Assembly (NCBI GenBank): GCA_019677205.1
Contig: JAAMXY010001410.1
Location: forward strand, 1-64,000
From: Pinguiococcus pyrenoidosus
Lineage: Eukaryota > Sar > Pinguiophyceae > Pinguiochrysidales > Pinguiochrysidaceae
Length of the DNA: 64,000 nucleotides
Direction: 5' to 3'
Below the pieces are notes generated by a model that saw nothing but the letters and a program-made list of their open reading frames with translations, was not told the DNA's origin and ran no database searches. Shown in pieces: positions 28,938 through 39,504 of the stretch. Numbering within the stretch: position 1 is the first letter of the stretch; every line of letters starts with the position of its first letter. The position numbers and the translations under genes were made by a program.

Positions 28938-31900
28938 TCAGGGTCCCTCCAAGCCTTCGAAGAGGTTGCCGGGGTCGTCTATCGCTTCTCCTCCGGAAAT
29001 CCTCCGCGATCTCAGAATAAGCTTCTCGGGAAGATCTTCTATGGTTCCCGAGGACGCTCGCCCTAGCAGCGGACCGCCAAGCTCTTCCACGCGCTCCGGA
29101 TTGGCCGCCGCCGCGTCGCGAAGAACGACGCGTATGGCCTCCTTTTGACCCCTCGAAGTGAAGTTCGCCATCAAGGTGCGCTCCATCTTCTCCACTGAAT
29201 CTGCTGCCAATCCCGGGATGCGAAGCATCACTTGGCGAGGGAGGTCACTCTTAAGTTTCCACCTCTCCGAGGCCGCTTCTCCGTGACCAAGATCCGAGGG
29301 CGCTCGCCCAATCACCAAGTGAAGGTATACGTCTCTGAGAAATGCAAGCATCTCCCATTCTATTCCGCTAATGTGCTTTGGAGAAGCGATGAGAAGATGC
29401 GCGGCGGTTGCGAAGGCGTCTCGGCCAATTAGCACGTAGTACCGCGCATCGTCATGGACGACGTCAATGACCGTCCTCAGGATCTGCACCGATCTCCGCA
29501 GCGTCAAGCTATCTGGAAAGGTCAGTGCTCCGATGCAGCACAGAACCAGGGACTCCGCCACGGCCGGCGACCCAAAGAGGAAGAGCTGCTTCAGCAGGTT
29601 CGCGTGCTGCCGCTTGGGACTCTTCGCAGCTTCCGCCGGAGAGTCCACGAAAGCCGTCTTTGCCGAGCCCGGCTGCCCCTTTTTGGTCTTGTGGCTTCGT
29701 CCCACTACGACTAGGAGGGGCCCACGCAGCCCAAACGCCACGAGGAAGATGTCCAACCAGCTCCGGGTGACTTCTCGCTTGATCTTGTCCGTCAAGATCT
29801 CCTTCTCCTCGTCGCCGAGCTGCGCCGCGCACGAGAGCGTACCAAGGCTATAGAGATCGGCCTCGAAGGCCCCATTGCCCTGCGCCATCGGGTTCCTCCA
29901 CACCGTCGCAACGCGCCTGAGGAAATGTGGGACCACCAGGTCCAACGTTGGATACAGAAACCGTTCGTACAAGGGCGGCGGGCAGGACAACAGGAGGGGC
30001 TCGATGATGTGCCTCAGGAGCGTGGTGCAATGGCGGTTCTCCAGATCCTCGAGCCCGGAGAACACCACGCCCATCACCTGCTCAAACATCCCATCGATGA
30101 AGAAGATCGCCTGACCCTCGAAGGACTGTCCGATGATCTGGTAGGCCGCATTCCGCATCTCAGACATCCACACAGGCCAAAGAGCGCTGAGCTTCTCGGG
30201 AGGTCCCCAGAGGTTGCTGGCGTAGAAGGCCCTGCCCGATTCATACTTGGGGGGCGTGTCGCTCGCGTCAGCGCCACGCCTCGATGTTGGCCGCGGCGCG
30301 TAGATGTTGTTGGTGGCCGAGGACTTGAGAATTGCCTCCGGGGCGGGCATCGCCAGCACCTGGTTTGCAAGCTCATGGCTCAGCAGCTGCTCCCGATTCT
30401 CGCGCCTCCAAGATCCCTGCACGGCGCTCAGCAGTTTGCTCACTTGCGGCAAAACCTTTCCCCAGAGGGGCGTAAAGGGCTGGATCCCCGTCAGCTCCTC
30501 GAGCGACGGCGGGTATCCACCGGCTGGGGCACCCGTTTCTATCTGCCTCAGGCACCTGTCCAGGACGACCTCGGACGGTGGCTTGACCGCCACCCGCCGG
30601 CACACGCTCAGCACGTCGTTGAGCGCAGTAAATATTCGATTGTACCATTCGCTTCGATTGGCAATGAACTTCCTGTCATCCTGCAGCCCCACTTGACTCT
30701 GAACTCCCATCGCTATCCAGAGGCTCTGGGGACTCTCAAAGCTCTCCTCGAACTCGCCACTCGTCAGCACGCCGAGCGAGATTTGAAGAAGAGACTCGAT
30801 GAAGCTGGCGCGGGTCGACGCGTCGGTGATCGATCGTGCGATTAGGCAGCACACCTCAAGCAAGTGCGTGGACTGCGCATCGACGAGGCTTCCGCTCTGG
30901 AGAAGACAGTGAACTCGGTCGCAGACCTGCGGGAGCTGCTCAACGCACACGTCTGCGCACTCCTCACACACAGCGATCAAGACGAGGTCCGCCTTCTTCC
31001 GCACCTCCACCGCGCAGCGCGCCACCTTCTCCCGACCGCGTGCCGTGACATCGATGGGCGCCGAACCGTTGAGGTGGACTCCATCACCGTTCCCATGCGG
31101 GGCTACGTTCAAAGCAAACTCGGACCCGGGCGATCCTGGAGACCCGAACGTGATGTACGAAAAAATCTCGTCCAGCGCCCGCGAGAGCGCCGGTGGCTTC
31201 GCTTTCAGCAGCTTCCGAAGAGAGCCAAAGGCATCAAGTCGTGCTCTGCAGAACTGGGGATCCGTAGGCGTCCAACTGAAAAGCAGGGTCAACGCGTGCG
31301 AGGCGCAGAGCTCCACCTCTGGCATGGCGAGCTGCTCCGCGGACATGCCACTGAAGATATGCTCGATGCGTCCGACGCAGGCGTCCCAGAAGAGGATGTC
31401 GGGATTCGACATGACCGCCAGGCCTTCGCTATCCTTGACTTGGCTCTGAAGCCCCGCGTTGATGGATTGCGCGCTCTTTAGCCCGTCCACGCTGCTGTGG
31501 CACTTGACGAGCGTGTCAAACTGCAGTCCCACGAAGCCGGCCGCTTCTTTCGGATGAAGCTTCCCCATCAACTCGGCCAACGCGTTTGCTTGCGACCGGA
31601 GTACGTGCACGAAGGCGCTCGCCTCGTCGCCGTCGTTGAACTCCTCCTCGGCCACGGCGCTAAGCGCCTCCTCTCCCACCCAGGTTCGTACACATCGCTC
31701 GCAGAGGCCGGCCAGTATTCGGGGGATGATCTCCACGAATCCCGGAAAGCCTCGCAGATGGGGGTCGCGGGCAAAGGCGGAGAAGAGGGGCAGCAGCGCA
31801 GTCGCCACCTTCATCGAAGGCAGCTCCATGAGGTAAGCGGACAGGTCAAGGTACACCTTCAAGAGCTCGGCACCCTGATCTCCGGGCTTGTCTCCAGGCT

Positions 31901-32879
31901 TCTCAAGGAACGACGAGAGCAGCGACACGTTCTGCGTGGCGAACCCTGCCACGGTCTGCGCTAGGTTGTGAGCGAAGAACAAATCCTCGTTCAGGAGCGC
32001 CTCCAGCCCTCCGTCGAAGCGCTGCATCAGCTGCCAGCAGCTCAGCGGTAGCTCCGAGAGCACCTGGCCCAGGATGGCCTGCTCCAGTTGAAAGGAGCTC
32101 AGCGCCTGCAGGCAGGCAAGCGCCTGGTTGTTCATACTCGGCGTGGGCAGCAGAGCCGTGAAGACCTCGACAAAGTTATGCTGGGGCATGGCAAACTTTC
32201 CCCGGGGGACCCACGGGACGAGTTGCTGCAGGAGCTGCAACCCCGCCTTCAGCAGCTGGACGTCTTCGGGTTGCCCCTGCTGTCCCGCGGCGGCCATGAG
32301 GCGGTACAGCCACGGCAGAATCGGCTCGTCCATGAGCGCGTTGAGGCCTCGCAGCACATCATTGCGTCGAGCAGTGGAGACCTTGGAGTTGAACTCGGCG
32401 CTGGTGCAGTCCTCGGAGACGCAGGCCAAAGTCTTGAGGGCGAGCTCCGCTTGCGCCGCTCCCAGTTCCGCGACGTGCAAGAGGTCGTCCACAAAGGTCG
32501 TCCAGCGCTGTGGAAAGTCTCTCTCGACGAGATCGGCCATCAGCGAGGCCACTTTCTCCTTGATGTACGCCGCTTCCGCCATCATCGGCCGGGCATTCAC
32601 GAGCAACTGGCAGACCTTCTGCCGCAGAGTGAGCCGATCGGCGTCCGCCATGGTCTTCCACCTCTTGCGCAGAACTCTCTCGATCACGTGCAGACCAAAA
32701 TAACGCAGAATGTCATCCTGAGGAGAGGACAGCAAGTATACGGCGTAGTCCAAAGCGTCGTCGCGGTCCTTGAAGGTCTCCAGGAACGCCTGCGCCGAAT
32801 GCCGCTCCTCTGGCGGCGTCTGGGGCCCGGACGCGGCTCGAAGAGCCAGCACCATCTGCTGAAAGACCACTTCTTCCAT
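28938..32879 (-). CDS. XPO5: Exportin-5 / HASTY-like karyopherin
   Basis: Intronless, 1313 residues (human XPO5 is about 1200). The N-terminus has the importin-beta/Xpo1-like repeats in the exportin-5 pattern: FGLHVIERVLRKRWKTM, IKEKVASLMADLVERDFPQRW, and a long array of HEAT helices to the end, including PLWGKVLPQVSKLL and FYASNLWGPPEKL. Exports structured RNAs (pre-miRNA, tRNA) with RanGTP in other eukaryotes. No nearby miRNA gene was seen. The last 100 residues are less conserved. Head-to-head with the PP2C gene. Confidence 0.85.
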   Translation of the reverse strand: MEEVVFQQMVLALRAASGPQTPPEERHSAQAFLETFKDRDDALDYAVYLLSSPQDDILRYFGLHVIERVLRKRWKTMADADRLTLRQKVCQLLVNARPMMAEAAYIKEKVASLMADLVERDFPQRWTTFVDDLLHVAELGAAQAELALKTLACVSEDCTSAEFNSKVSTARRNDVLRGLNALMDEPILPWLYRLMAAAGQQGQPEDVQLLKAGLQLLQQLVPWVPRGKFAMPQHNFVEVFTALLPTPSMNNQALACLQALSSFQLEQAILGQVLSELPLSCWQLMQRFDGGLEALLNEDLFFAHNLAQTVAGFATQNVSLLSSFLEKPGDKPGDQGAELLKVYLDLSAYLMELPSMKVATALLPLFSAFARDPHLRGFPGFVEIIPRILAGLCERCVRTWVGEEALSAVAEEEFNDGDEASAFVHVLRSQANALAELMGKLHPKEAAGFVGLQFDTLVKCHSSVDGLKSAQSINAGLQSQVKDSEGLAVMSNPDILFWDACVGRIEHIFSGMSAEQLAMPEVELCASHALTLLFSWTPTDPQFCRARLDAFGSLRKLLKAKPPALSRALDEIFSYITFGSPGSPGSEFALNVAPHGNGDGVHLNGSAPIDVTARGREKVARCAVEVRKKADLVLIAVCEECADVCVEQLPQVCDRVHCLLQSGSLVDAQSTHLLEVCCLIARSITDASTRASFIESLLQISLGVLTSGEFEESFESPQSLWIAMGVQSQVGLQDDRKFIANRSEWYNRIFTALNDVLSVCRRVAVKPPSEVVLDRCLRQIETGAPAGGYPPSLEELTGIQPFTPLWGKVLPQVSKLLSAVQGSWRRENREQLLSHELANQVLAMPAPEAILKSSATNNIYAPRPTSRRGADASDTPPKYESGRAFYASNLWGPPEKLSALWPVWMSEMRNAAYQIIGQSFEGQAIFFIDGMFEQVMGVVFSGLEDLENRHCTTLLRHIIEPLLLSCPPPLYERFLYPTLDLVVPHFLRRVATVWRNPMAQGNGAFEADLYSLGTLSCAAQLGDEEKEILTDKIKREVTRSWLDIFLVAFGLRGPLLVVVGRSHKTKKGQPGSAKTAFVDSPAEAAKSPKRQHANLLKQLFLFGSPAVAESLVLCCIGALTFPDSLTLRRSVQILRTVIDVVHDDARYYVLIGRDAFATAAHLLIASPKHISGIEWEMLAFLRDVYLHLVIGRAPSDLGHGEAASERWKLKSDLPRQVMLRIPGLAADSVEKMERTLMANFTSRGQKEAIRVVLRDAAAANPERVEELGGPLLGRASSGTIEDLPEKLILRSRRISGGEAIDDPGNLFEGLEGP

Positions 32880-33672
32880 GGGGTTCGAGCCTCCGACGCG
32901 TCAGGGCAAAGTACTACAGGAGCGATCCGCGGTGCTCCACGAGGGCCATTGGGGACGACGCTTGCACTGTTGCTACCGTAAGCGCGCCCCCATCAGCGTG
33001 GAAGGACTCGGAGCGAGAGAGTGCAGAGCAGTCGCCGGGAAGTCCCGCGATGAATAGCCGCAGGAAGCCTCTTCGACGGCACTTGTGAGCCACTCGGAGC
33101 CGCGGGAAAACACGACAGCGATGATCTGAATTTTGAATATTTATTCTTTAGCTTAAACATAGCTATATAGAAATATTTGTTATAAAATACGTATATTATT
33201 CAATAAAATTTTCCATAAACAAAATTCCTGTACAATAATTTTAATTTAAAATATATTGTTTCAAATCTGAAAACCAGTCGGATCAAATGCGATTTTGGCG
33301 CGAAAACATTCGACCCTTGCTGCCTGCACTGGCGCTCATCCTTGCCCTCTCGTCCCGCCAATCGTTGCATTGTGGCGGAATGCTACCAGACCGACAGTAA
33401 AGACTGCCAGCTCGTTGATGGCGGCGCCGGCGTGGCCGCTTGAGGCTTTTCTCTCCGGCCCGCTCCTTCAGGTGCGCATCGCGCGGTGTCTCAGGCTTTG
33501 ACTGCGTCCGCTGACCAGCCCAATTCTCGCTCTTGGAAGGCTCTTGTTGTCCTTGTCTTCATCACCTGCGTCCTCAAGGCGGCTGTGCGCAAGCGGGCGC
33601 ATCGGAGCCGATGGGCGAGGCCTGCCAAACGAGAGCTCCAAAACAGAAGTCTGCGGCCGGAAGGTGCAATTC
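32880..33672. other. Divergent intergenic region with AT-rich island
   Basis: About 790 bp between exportin-5 and PP2C starts. 33125-33285 is almost pure A/T in a GC-rich neighbourhood; the flanks are ordinary. No gene. Confidence 0.55.
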
Positions 33673-34695
33673 ATGGCCCAAGCTGCGCGATTGGCTGTCC
33701 ACGCGACTGAGCGCATCTTGGTGAAAACAGGCGTGCACCTGGATGTGAGTTGGTGGGAGGACATGGGCTTGCGCCAGTACATGGAGGATCGACACTGCAC
33801 TCGGGGCAGTTTTGGCGGCCATGAGAATCGCAGCTACTTTGGCGTCTTCGATGGCCATGGAGGTGAGGCCCCCGAGCTTGCGGAAAAGGAAAAGGACGCC
33901 AGATAACGGACGCCAAATAACGGACGCCAAACGACGGACGCCGCTCCTGCTCTTTCCAGGTTTCCGAGCGTCCGAGTTTGCAAGGCAACGGCTGCACCAG
34001 ATTCTCCTCGAGGAACTCGAGCAGGCCATGTGTATTGAGGGGGGGACGAGCGCCGAATGCGATCCCACGATCATGACGAAGTCGCTGACGAACGCTTTTG
34101 AAGCCTGCGACGAGCAGTTCTTGAGCATGGCCGCGATGCAGGCGCTCGGTGACGGCTCAACCCTGCTGGTTGCGATCATAGAGGGCTCCAGGTTGTACGT
34201 CGCGAACGCCGGGGATTGTCGCGCGGTGCTTGTAAAGAAGGGCGGGAAGACCGTTGCACTCAGCGAGGACCACAAGCCGAACCTGCCGCGGGAGTCCAAG
34301 CGAATACAGGAGAGCGGTGGGCGGGTCTACTTCGACGGCTCGTGGAGGGTGGAGGGCATCCTAGCCGTGGCGCGGGCCATGGGCGACATGATGCTGAAGC
34401 CTTATGTGGTTGCGACGCCGGAAGTCACGGAGCACACCATCGCCGAAGATGACCTGTATTTAATCCTTGCGAGTGACGGACTCTGGGACACCATCAGCAA
34501 TCAGGACGCCGCCCGCATCGGTAAGCCTTTGTCTTGGTGGAGCTCTACGTTTTCGTCAACGGTCGCTCATTGTTGTGGACCTTCTGCGAAGTTCTTTCTT
34601 CCACAGATTTTCGGGCCGCTGCTTACGATCTGATCGAGAGAGCGCAGGATGCCCACTCTGCGGACAACATCACTGCGCTGGTGATAAAGCTGTAG
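33673..34695 (+). CDS. PP2C-family protein phosphatase
   Basis: Exons 33673-33862, 33960-34520, 34607-34695; introns 97 and 86 bp, GT-AG; 279 residues, a minimal PP2C. The start is the only ATG in frame ahead of the domain. Motifs in order: GLRQYMEDRH, FGVFDGHGG (metal-binding Asp), GDGSTLLVAII, YVANAGDCRAVL, EDHKPNLPRE, VARAMGD, LILASDGLWDTIS and SADNITALVI, so all metal-binding aspartates are present. Mn2+/Mg2+-dependent Ser/Thr phosphatase; no targeting sequence or transmembrane segment. Substrate unknown. The first intron carries a 14-bp tandem repeat. Confidence 0.93.
33894..33942 (+). repeat. 14-bp intronic tandem repeat
   Basis: GGACGCC recurs exactly at 33894, 33908, 33922 and 33936 with similar 7-nt fillers (AGATAAC, AAATAAC, AAACGAC) inside the first intron of the PP2C gene, just before its polypyrimidine tract. 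Confidence 0.9.
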
Positions 34696-35125
34696 CTTCC
34701 CCTCCCGCTGCGTTGTGCAACGGGAGCACAAGGGTGTTCTCGCCCAGCTCCCCCGTCGCTCTTCTGTTCTGCTCGGTCCTGCGTCTCTTGTGTTGAAGCG
34801 TGGACTTTGGATCGTATCAGGCGTCGTGGAGCGGTTTGCATGGTCCGGCTCGCGTGGAAGTTGCGCCAGATGTGGGTCGCTTCCTGTCCTCTTCGCCACT
34901 TCCTGCCCTCTTTGTCAGGAACATGTGCATGTTGATGTGCGGATTTTATCAGAATCGTGTGGATGTGCCAGAATCGTGTGCTTGCTGAGCATTCTTTCTG
35001 CCGGTATGGTTGCAAGAATATGTGTGGATGAATGAAGGATCATGCACATACATGGATGGGAGAGGAGGGGATGGAGTGGCGCCCCAACTCGAGCAATTCA
35101 CCATTTGGGTCGTTCCAGCGCTTTG
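34696..35125. other. Convergent intergenic region
   Basis: 430 bp between the stops of PP2C and the bL25-like gene. T/G-rich in 34880-35040 but nothing recognisable. Confidence 0.4.
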
Positions 35126-35950
35126 CTAATCCGTGACGTCGTCACTGCTTCCACCTCTCGTGCTCCCTTGCACCACGCCAAGGGTGTGCTCATTCATGTG
35201 CTTTGGGTGGGCCAAGACCACCGAGTCGGGTATGACCGCATGCTGCTTCACCTTGATCACTTCGCCCAAGGCCACGTTCTTCACATCCACGTCGATGGTG
35301 TCCGGCAGCTGGTCCGTCAGCGTCCGGATGCGCACGAAGCCTTGGACGGCGTGGATCCACCCCCCGCGCTTGAAAATCGGGTTCTCGTCCTGGTTGATGA
35401 AGCGGATGGCCACCTTGTACACCCGCGCCGGGTTGAAGCGCACCCAGGAGACGTCATAGGGCCGGCGTGGCGCGACCACTTCCTGCTTGACCTCATGCGC
35501 CACCACGCGCTCCAAGCGCTTCTCGCCGTTGCCCATGTCGATCTCGAGCTGGTACACCTTGTTCAAGAAGATCTGCTGCTGCCTCTTCATCTCTCTCACG
35601 AGCGCCTTGGAAGGCATCTTGATGTTCAGCGTCGCTTCCGCATTCCCCATGACCTGTGGCGCAACGCAGCTTAGAACGCACAAAGAGAGGAGAAGGCGGC
35701 CGTCCCCGCGCTGGCCATCACCAACCTGCCCAGGCACCCAGGAGGTGAAGTCGGTCTTGTTGCGGCGATAGTCATAATTCCTCAGCCGCTTGGCCTTCTT
35801 CGTCCCGATCTCCTCGCCAGTTCGCAGCACCGAGGAGAGCACGGGAAGATCGGAGCCGGCCTGCTCGCTGAGGCTCCTACCGAGGCGGGCGGAGCCGCAC
35901 ACGCCGACCCATCTCTTGGCGCCAAGCTGCACGCAGCGCGGACCCCACAT
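35126..35950 (-). CDS. bL25-like (TL5/CTC) ribosomal protein, probably mitochondrial
   Basis: Exons 35950-35726 and 35653-35126 around a GT-AG intron 35654-35725; 250 residues if spliced. The ATG at 35950 is chosen because it opens a basic, acid-poor leader (MWGPRCVQLGAKRWVGVCGS). The C-terminal 175 residues follow the two-domain bL25 plan: LNKVYQLEIDMG, VAHEVKQEVVAPRRPYDVSW, RFINQDENPIFKRGGW, then the CTC beta domain LPDTIDVDVKNVALGEVIKV. Binds 5S rRNA or its mitochondrial equivalent on the large subunit. The intron is a multiple of three without a stop, so a 24-residue insertion form is also readable. A much longer upstream frame (to 36409) has no coding character. Confidence 0.75.
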   Translation of the reverse strand: MWGPRCVQLGAKRWVGVCGSARLGRSLSEQAGSDLPVLSSVLRTGEEIGTKKAKRLRNYDYRRNKTDFTSWVPGQVGDGQRGDGRLLLSLCVLSCVAPQVMGNAEATLNIKMPSKALVREMKRQQQIFLNKVYQLEIDMGNGEKRLERVVAHEVKQEVVAPRRPYDVSWVRFNPARVYKVAIRFINQDENPIFKRGGWIHAVQGFVRIRTLTDQLPDTIDVDVKNVALGEVIKVKQHAVIPDSVVLAHPKHMNEHTLGVVQGSTRGGSSDDVTD

Positions 35951-36405
35951 GGCGGCACTCAGCAACTCGGCGCTCTGGCTCCAAGGGCAACGCGAGGCAG
36001 TTTCACACGGTGGGGGACCGGCGTCGCTGGCGTCGTTGGCGGCCTTGGCGTCGGCGTCGTCACGGAGGTTTGAGGACGGACGGACGCCGTGGAGTCCGTC
36101 TGTCCCAAGCGAGTTCCTGCGGCAGAATGGCGTCTGTGTATATTTGTGCATGCGGGCGTATGCAGTGGTGGACTTGTGGGTTTTGTCGCAAGGTTCGGTG
36201 GCGTTGCAGGGTGCTGGCCAGTTCACAGAAGCCCTCTCTGCAATATGCCGCATTTCTCGTTTGCAATTGGAGGCTCTCTGTCGACTTCGGCTGGCCTTGG
36301 TCGGTTGGATGGTTCTCGCAGCCAGCTTCGCTTCTTTTTCTCGTTCCATTCCTTGCGGTCTTTCCATGCTTTCTTCTCTCAAGACCGTGCTTCTTCCGAG
36401 TACTG
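35951..36405. other. Intergenic region upstream of the bL25-like gene
   Basis: 455 bp between the bL25-like start and the LRR gene's stop, both on the minus strand. Probably the bL25 promoter and LRR 3' end; no further gene seen. Confidence 0.4.
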
Positions 36406-36614
36406 TCAAAGGATGCTGGTCGCCAGCTTCTCGGCCCTCTTGAGCGCGGAGCCAAGTTCCTTCAAGTCCTCTCGAAGGTCATCAAGCTCCGGGTCGTCTT
36501 CGATGAGGACCTCTGGAGGCTGAGAAAATCTCTCTGCAACTTCGTTCGTCAACGCCTTGCTGAGCCACTTTTCGTGTGGCAGGGGCGCCGAAGCGCGCTT
36601 GTCAGGCTGTCCAG

Positions 36615-36680
<66 letters not shown>

Positions 36681-37345
36681 TGTGTGTGTGTGTGTTAGAG
36701 AGAGAGAGAAGAAGAAGAAGAAGAAGAAGAAGAAGAAGAAGAAGAAGAAGAAGAAAAAGAGAGGCAAAGAAACAGCGTGAGTGAGGAGCGCCGCCGCATG
36801 GAGTACCCAGCCAGTCTGGCTTCGCCTACCTCCATCATCTCCAAAAAAGCGTCTCCAACGCACTCCACCAGCCTCAAGTTCTCATCGTCGTGCGTCTCGA
36901 GGTTCGGCAGGTGCTTGCGCACCACCACCGTGTAAGACGGGTGCTCGCAGCAGGGATTTCTCGCCGACGGAGACGCAGTGGAGAGGCTTTGCAACCAGAG
37001 CTGGCGAAGCGCTTTCAGATCGGCCATCTTCTCGAAGATGCCAATGTCGCGCAGCATGTTGCCCCGCAGATCCAGCACCTCGAGGTTCGGGAGGCTCTCG
37101 ACGCCCGAGATGCTGCAGAGCTTGTTGAAAGCGAGGTTGAGGCGCTTGAGCGCCGGCAGCTGCTCCAGTCCACGGACGGAGATCAGGCGGTTGTGCGACA
37201 GATCCAGCCTCTCCAAGAGCTTGCACTGCAGGATGTCATCTCCGAGGCGGTCGATCTTCCCATGAGACAGGCGCAGCACTCGCACGACCTCCAGGTCGTA
37301 CTCCCCGCTGGCCGTTTTGATCCGTTTGCCCGTGAGCTTTGCCAT
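36406..37345 (-). CDS. Leucine-rich repeat protein (SDS22/LRRC61-like)
   Basis: Exons 37345-36830 and 36555-36406; intron 36556-36829 (274 bp, GT-AG), phase 0; 221 residues. Starts MAKLTGKRIKTASG, then four to five SDS22-type repeats (VLRLSHGKIDRL, LERLDLSHNRL, LKRLNLAFNKL, LEVLDLRGNML), an LRR cap (NPCCEHPSYTVVVRKHLPNLE) and, from exon 2, a heptad-like helix (DDLREDLKELGSALKRAEKL). A scaffold protein; related proteins act in phosphatase regulation or cilia, but no specific role can be assigned. The intron holds a large microsatellite. Confidence 0.82.
36617..36755 (+). repeat. Compound microsatellite (TG)n-(GA)n-(AAG)n
   Basis: About 35 TG units, a short GA run and about 15 AAG units. On the sense strand of the LRR gene this is a CTT/CT/CA tract lying wholly inside its intron. 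Confidence 0.97.
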
Positions 37346-38002
37346 GTCTTGTTCCCGCTCCGCTACGGCCGCGATTTCCAGATTCCTGTGACACCTTGGC
37401 GCCGCCTCGCAAGCGAAGGGCGTTGACCTCTGATCATCTTCTTCAAATTCGTCCAACGCAGCGCCAGCTTGACTTCGGACAGGAACAGGACCTCGCGGAC
37501 AGGAACAGACCGGCGCCGAGGTCCTGTCCCTGGCCTTCTGGCCGAGTCTGGTCCAATCGGATGCAATGCAGAATCCCTCGTCTATGAGATGCTGTTAGGT
37601 ATGAATAAAATCACACACAAAATATTGTCATACAACATGAATTCCGCAAATTTCAAAAACATATTTTGTTCAGATGCATCCTTATGACTTCGAGGCAGCA
37701 GGGAGGCAGAGCATTCCAACATGAAAGAGACAGCGCAAGTCGAGTGCAGACGCGAGGCGCACCGCACGGTGCGCCAATATGGCCGGAGCTGCGCCGCCAG
37801 CGCCGCCGTCGAGGACTCCAGAGAGCCTGTCGTCAAAGCGGAGGCTCGACACTCGACTCGTGTACTACTTCCTCGCGCTGCTGGCTGCGCCCGCTTGTTT
37901 CTTGTCATCCAAGACGCGCCTCGCTTCGGCCCCTCTTGGCCTCTGCTGCGCTCCTTTCGCCTGGGCCGCTAGGGCCCCGGGCGCGTCCGAGCATTCCGGG
38001 CC
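37346..38002. other. Divergent intergenic region, AT-rich patch, possible missed exon
   Basis: 657 bp between the LRR start and the glycosyltransferase-like start. 37590-37685 is AT-rich. A frame at 37779-38042 encodes a hydrophobic helix after a basic turn (RRLDTRLVYYFLALLAAPA), like a type II signal anchor, but I found no splice that joins it in frame to the downstream gene. A GACAGGAACAG repeat lies at 37478-37508. Confidence 0.4.
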
Positions 38003-39239
38003 TTGGAGAGCCGAGAGCCGCTTTGGGAGCGGCAGATCATGAACACCGGAGCAGCCGCGGTTCGGGGCCTGGATCATGTCGCTCGTGGGTCGGATTCGCT
38101 GGGAACGCGGAGGCTCTCCGCAGAAGAAGAAGAAGAGCAGATCGTCATCATGTACTGGGGAGATGTGTTCTTGGAGACGGCGCATGGACTCCAGGCGATG
38201 CTCAAGCGACTCGGGTTAAAGTCCACGAGGTAGGAAGCGTCCTGGAGAGGTCCGCGCTAGCCGGGTCGTCTGACTTTGTCCCCGTCTTGTGCACTATGCG
38301 CCTGCGGACCTCTGCAGCATCGATGCGAGATCCGATCAAAGGGGAGATCCGCGCCTGCACATCCTGCTGGGAGCGAACTTTATGAAGTTGCTCCCGGAGA
38401 ACTTCATCGTCTACCAAATGGAGCAGACGACGTCCAACTGGATCACGCCGCAGTACGAAAGCACCATGCGCCGTGCGAGGTGCATTTGGGACTTCAGTCC
38501 AGCGAATGTGGAGCACTGGCAGGCCAAGGGACTCGTGACGGCCTACGTCCCTTTGCCACTCGTGGCCGAAACGCTACGCGACACCAAGCGGCGGTATCAG
38601 GAGCATCCCTTGGCAGCCTTCAGCAGTGACTCTTTCCCAGCACCCACCGATGCGACCGCCACGGAAGCGCTTGAGAGCGCCATTGCGGAATGGGATAAGG
38701 CCCGACCGGTCGACGTGCTTTTCTACGGCGCTCCAAACCATCGCCGCGCGAGGATTCGCAACCAGCTGCAAGAGGCGGCTGAAGGAAAGGATCTGAGGAT
38801 AGTCTTCTCCATGCGTTACGACCTCTTTGGGGAGCGGCGCGAGCGTGAAATCATACGTGCAAAGGTCGTGCTGAACCTGCACTACTACGAAGGCGCTTCC
38901 TTGGAGGTACCTGAGCTGCAACACGGATCTGGGGAAGGTGGTCGCTAACCCAGCGCATTGCTTCCTGCTGACCAGGTGCATCGGATACACCATCTTCTTG
39001 CTCATGGCAAGGCGATCGTGTCGGAGAGAAGCGCAGATCCGCAGCTGGACGAGACGTATGAGAAGCGAGGCGCGGTGTTCTTCGCGTCCGAGGAATCCCT
39101 AGTCGCGGATGTTCTGGCTCTTCTCGAGGATGCTATTACGCGACTACGATTAGAGCAAAACAGCCTTGGTCTCGCGCAAGAGCTGGCGTGGGATACAGAA
39201 CTTCTGGAGACGGGCTTGGAGCTCGCTAGGACTCGGTGA
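38003..39239 (+). CDS. Glycosyltransferase-like protein
   Basis: Exons 38003-38229, 38318-38906, 38976-39239; introns 88 and 69 bp, GT-AG; 359 residues. The pattern is that of GT-B glycosyltransferases with a CgeB/GT4-like half: IVIMYWGDVFLE, LHILLGANFMKLLPENFIVYQ, an internal VDVLFYGAPNHRRARI strand, and the C-terminal donor-site region VLNLHYYEGASLEVHRIHHLLAHGKAIVSE. Members of such families transfer sugars from nucleotide donors; acceptor unknown. The N-terminus is uncertain: the ATG at 38003 gives no membrane anchor, but an upstream frame at 37779 does. Confidence 0.65.
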
Positions 39240-39504
39240 ATGCGTCATAAACAGCGCCGAAGCGAGGCTGCTTCTCCGCCCGTGGTCGCTGAGACTTGGA
39301 CAACGCGAGGACCGATAATAGATCAAGGAGTTTTCTCTTCAGCGCCAGCATCTCGTGATCCTCCAGCGACCACACCCTTGTCAGGCCTGCCCGCTACCGT
39401 CTCAAGGACGGAGCGAGACTCCGTGGTCGCAAAAGGACCGACGGAGCAAAAAGGGGCCACTGATCACTCGATTGCTCCGCACCGTTCTTGACTTCTCCTA
39501 CAAT

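Noticed and set aside
35126-36409. 427-codon form of the bL25-like protein
   Set aside because: The first 150 residues are low-complexity and lie upstream of a better ATG with a mitochondrial-type leader.
38230-38317. Apparent non-canonical acceptor in the glycosyltransferase-like gene
   Set aside because: An acceptor at 38316-38317 (CTCTGCAG) gives an ordinary GT-AG intron in phase.
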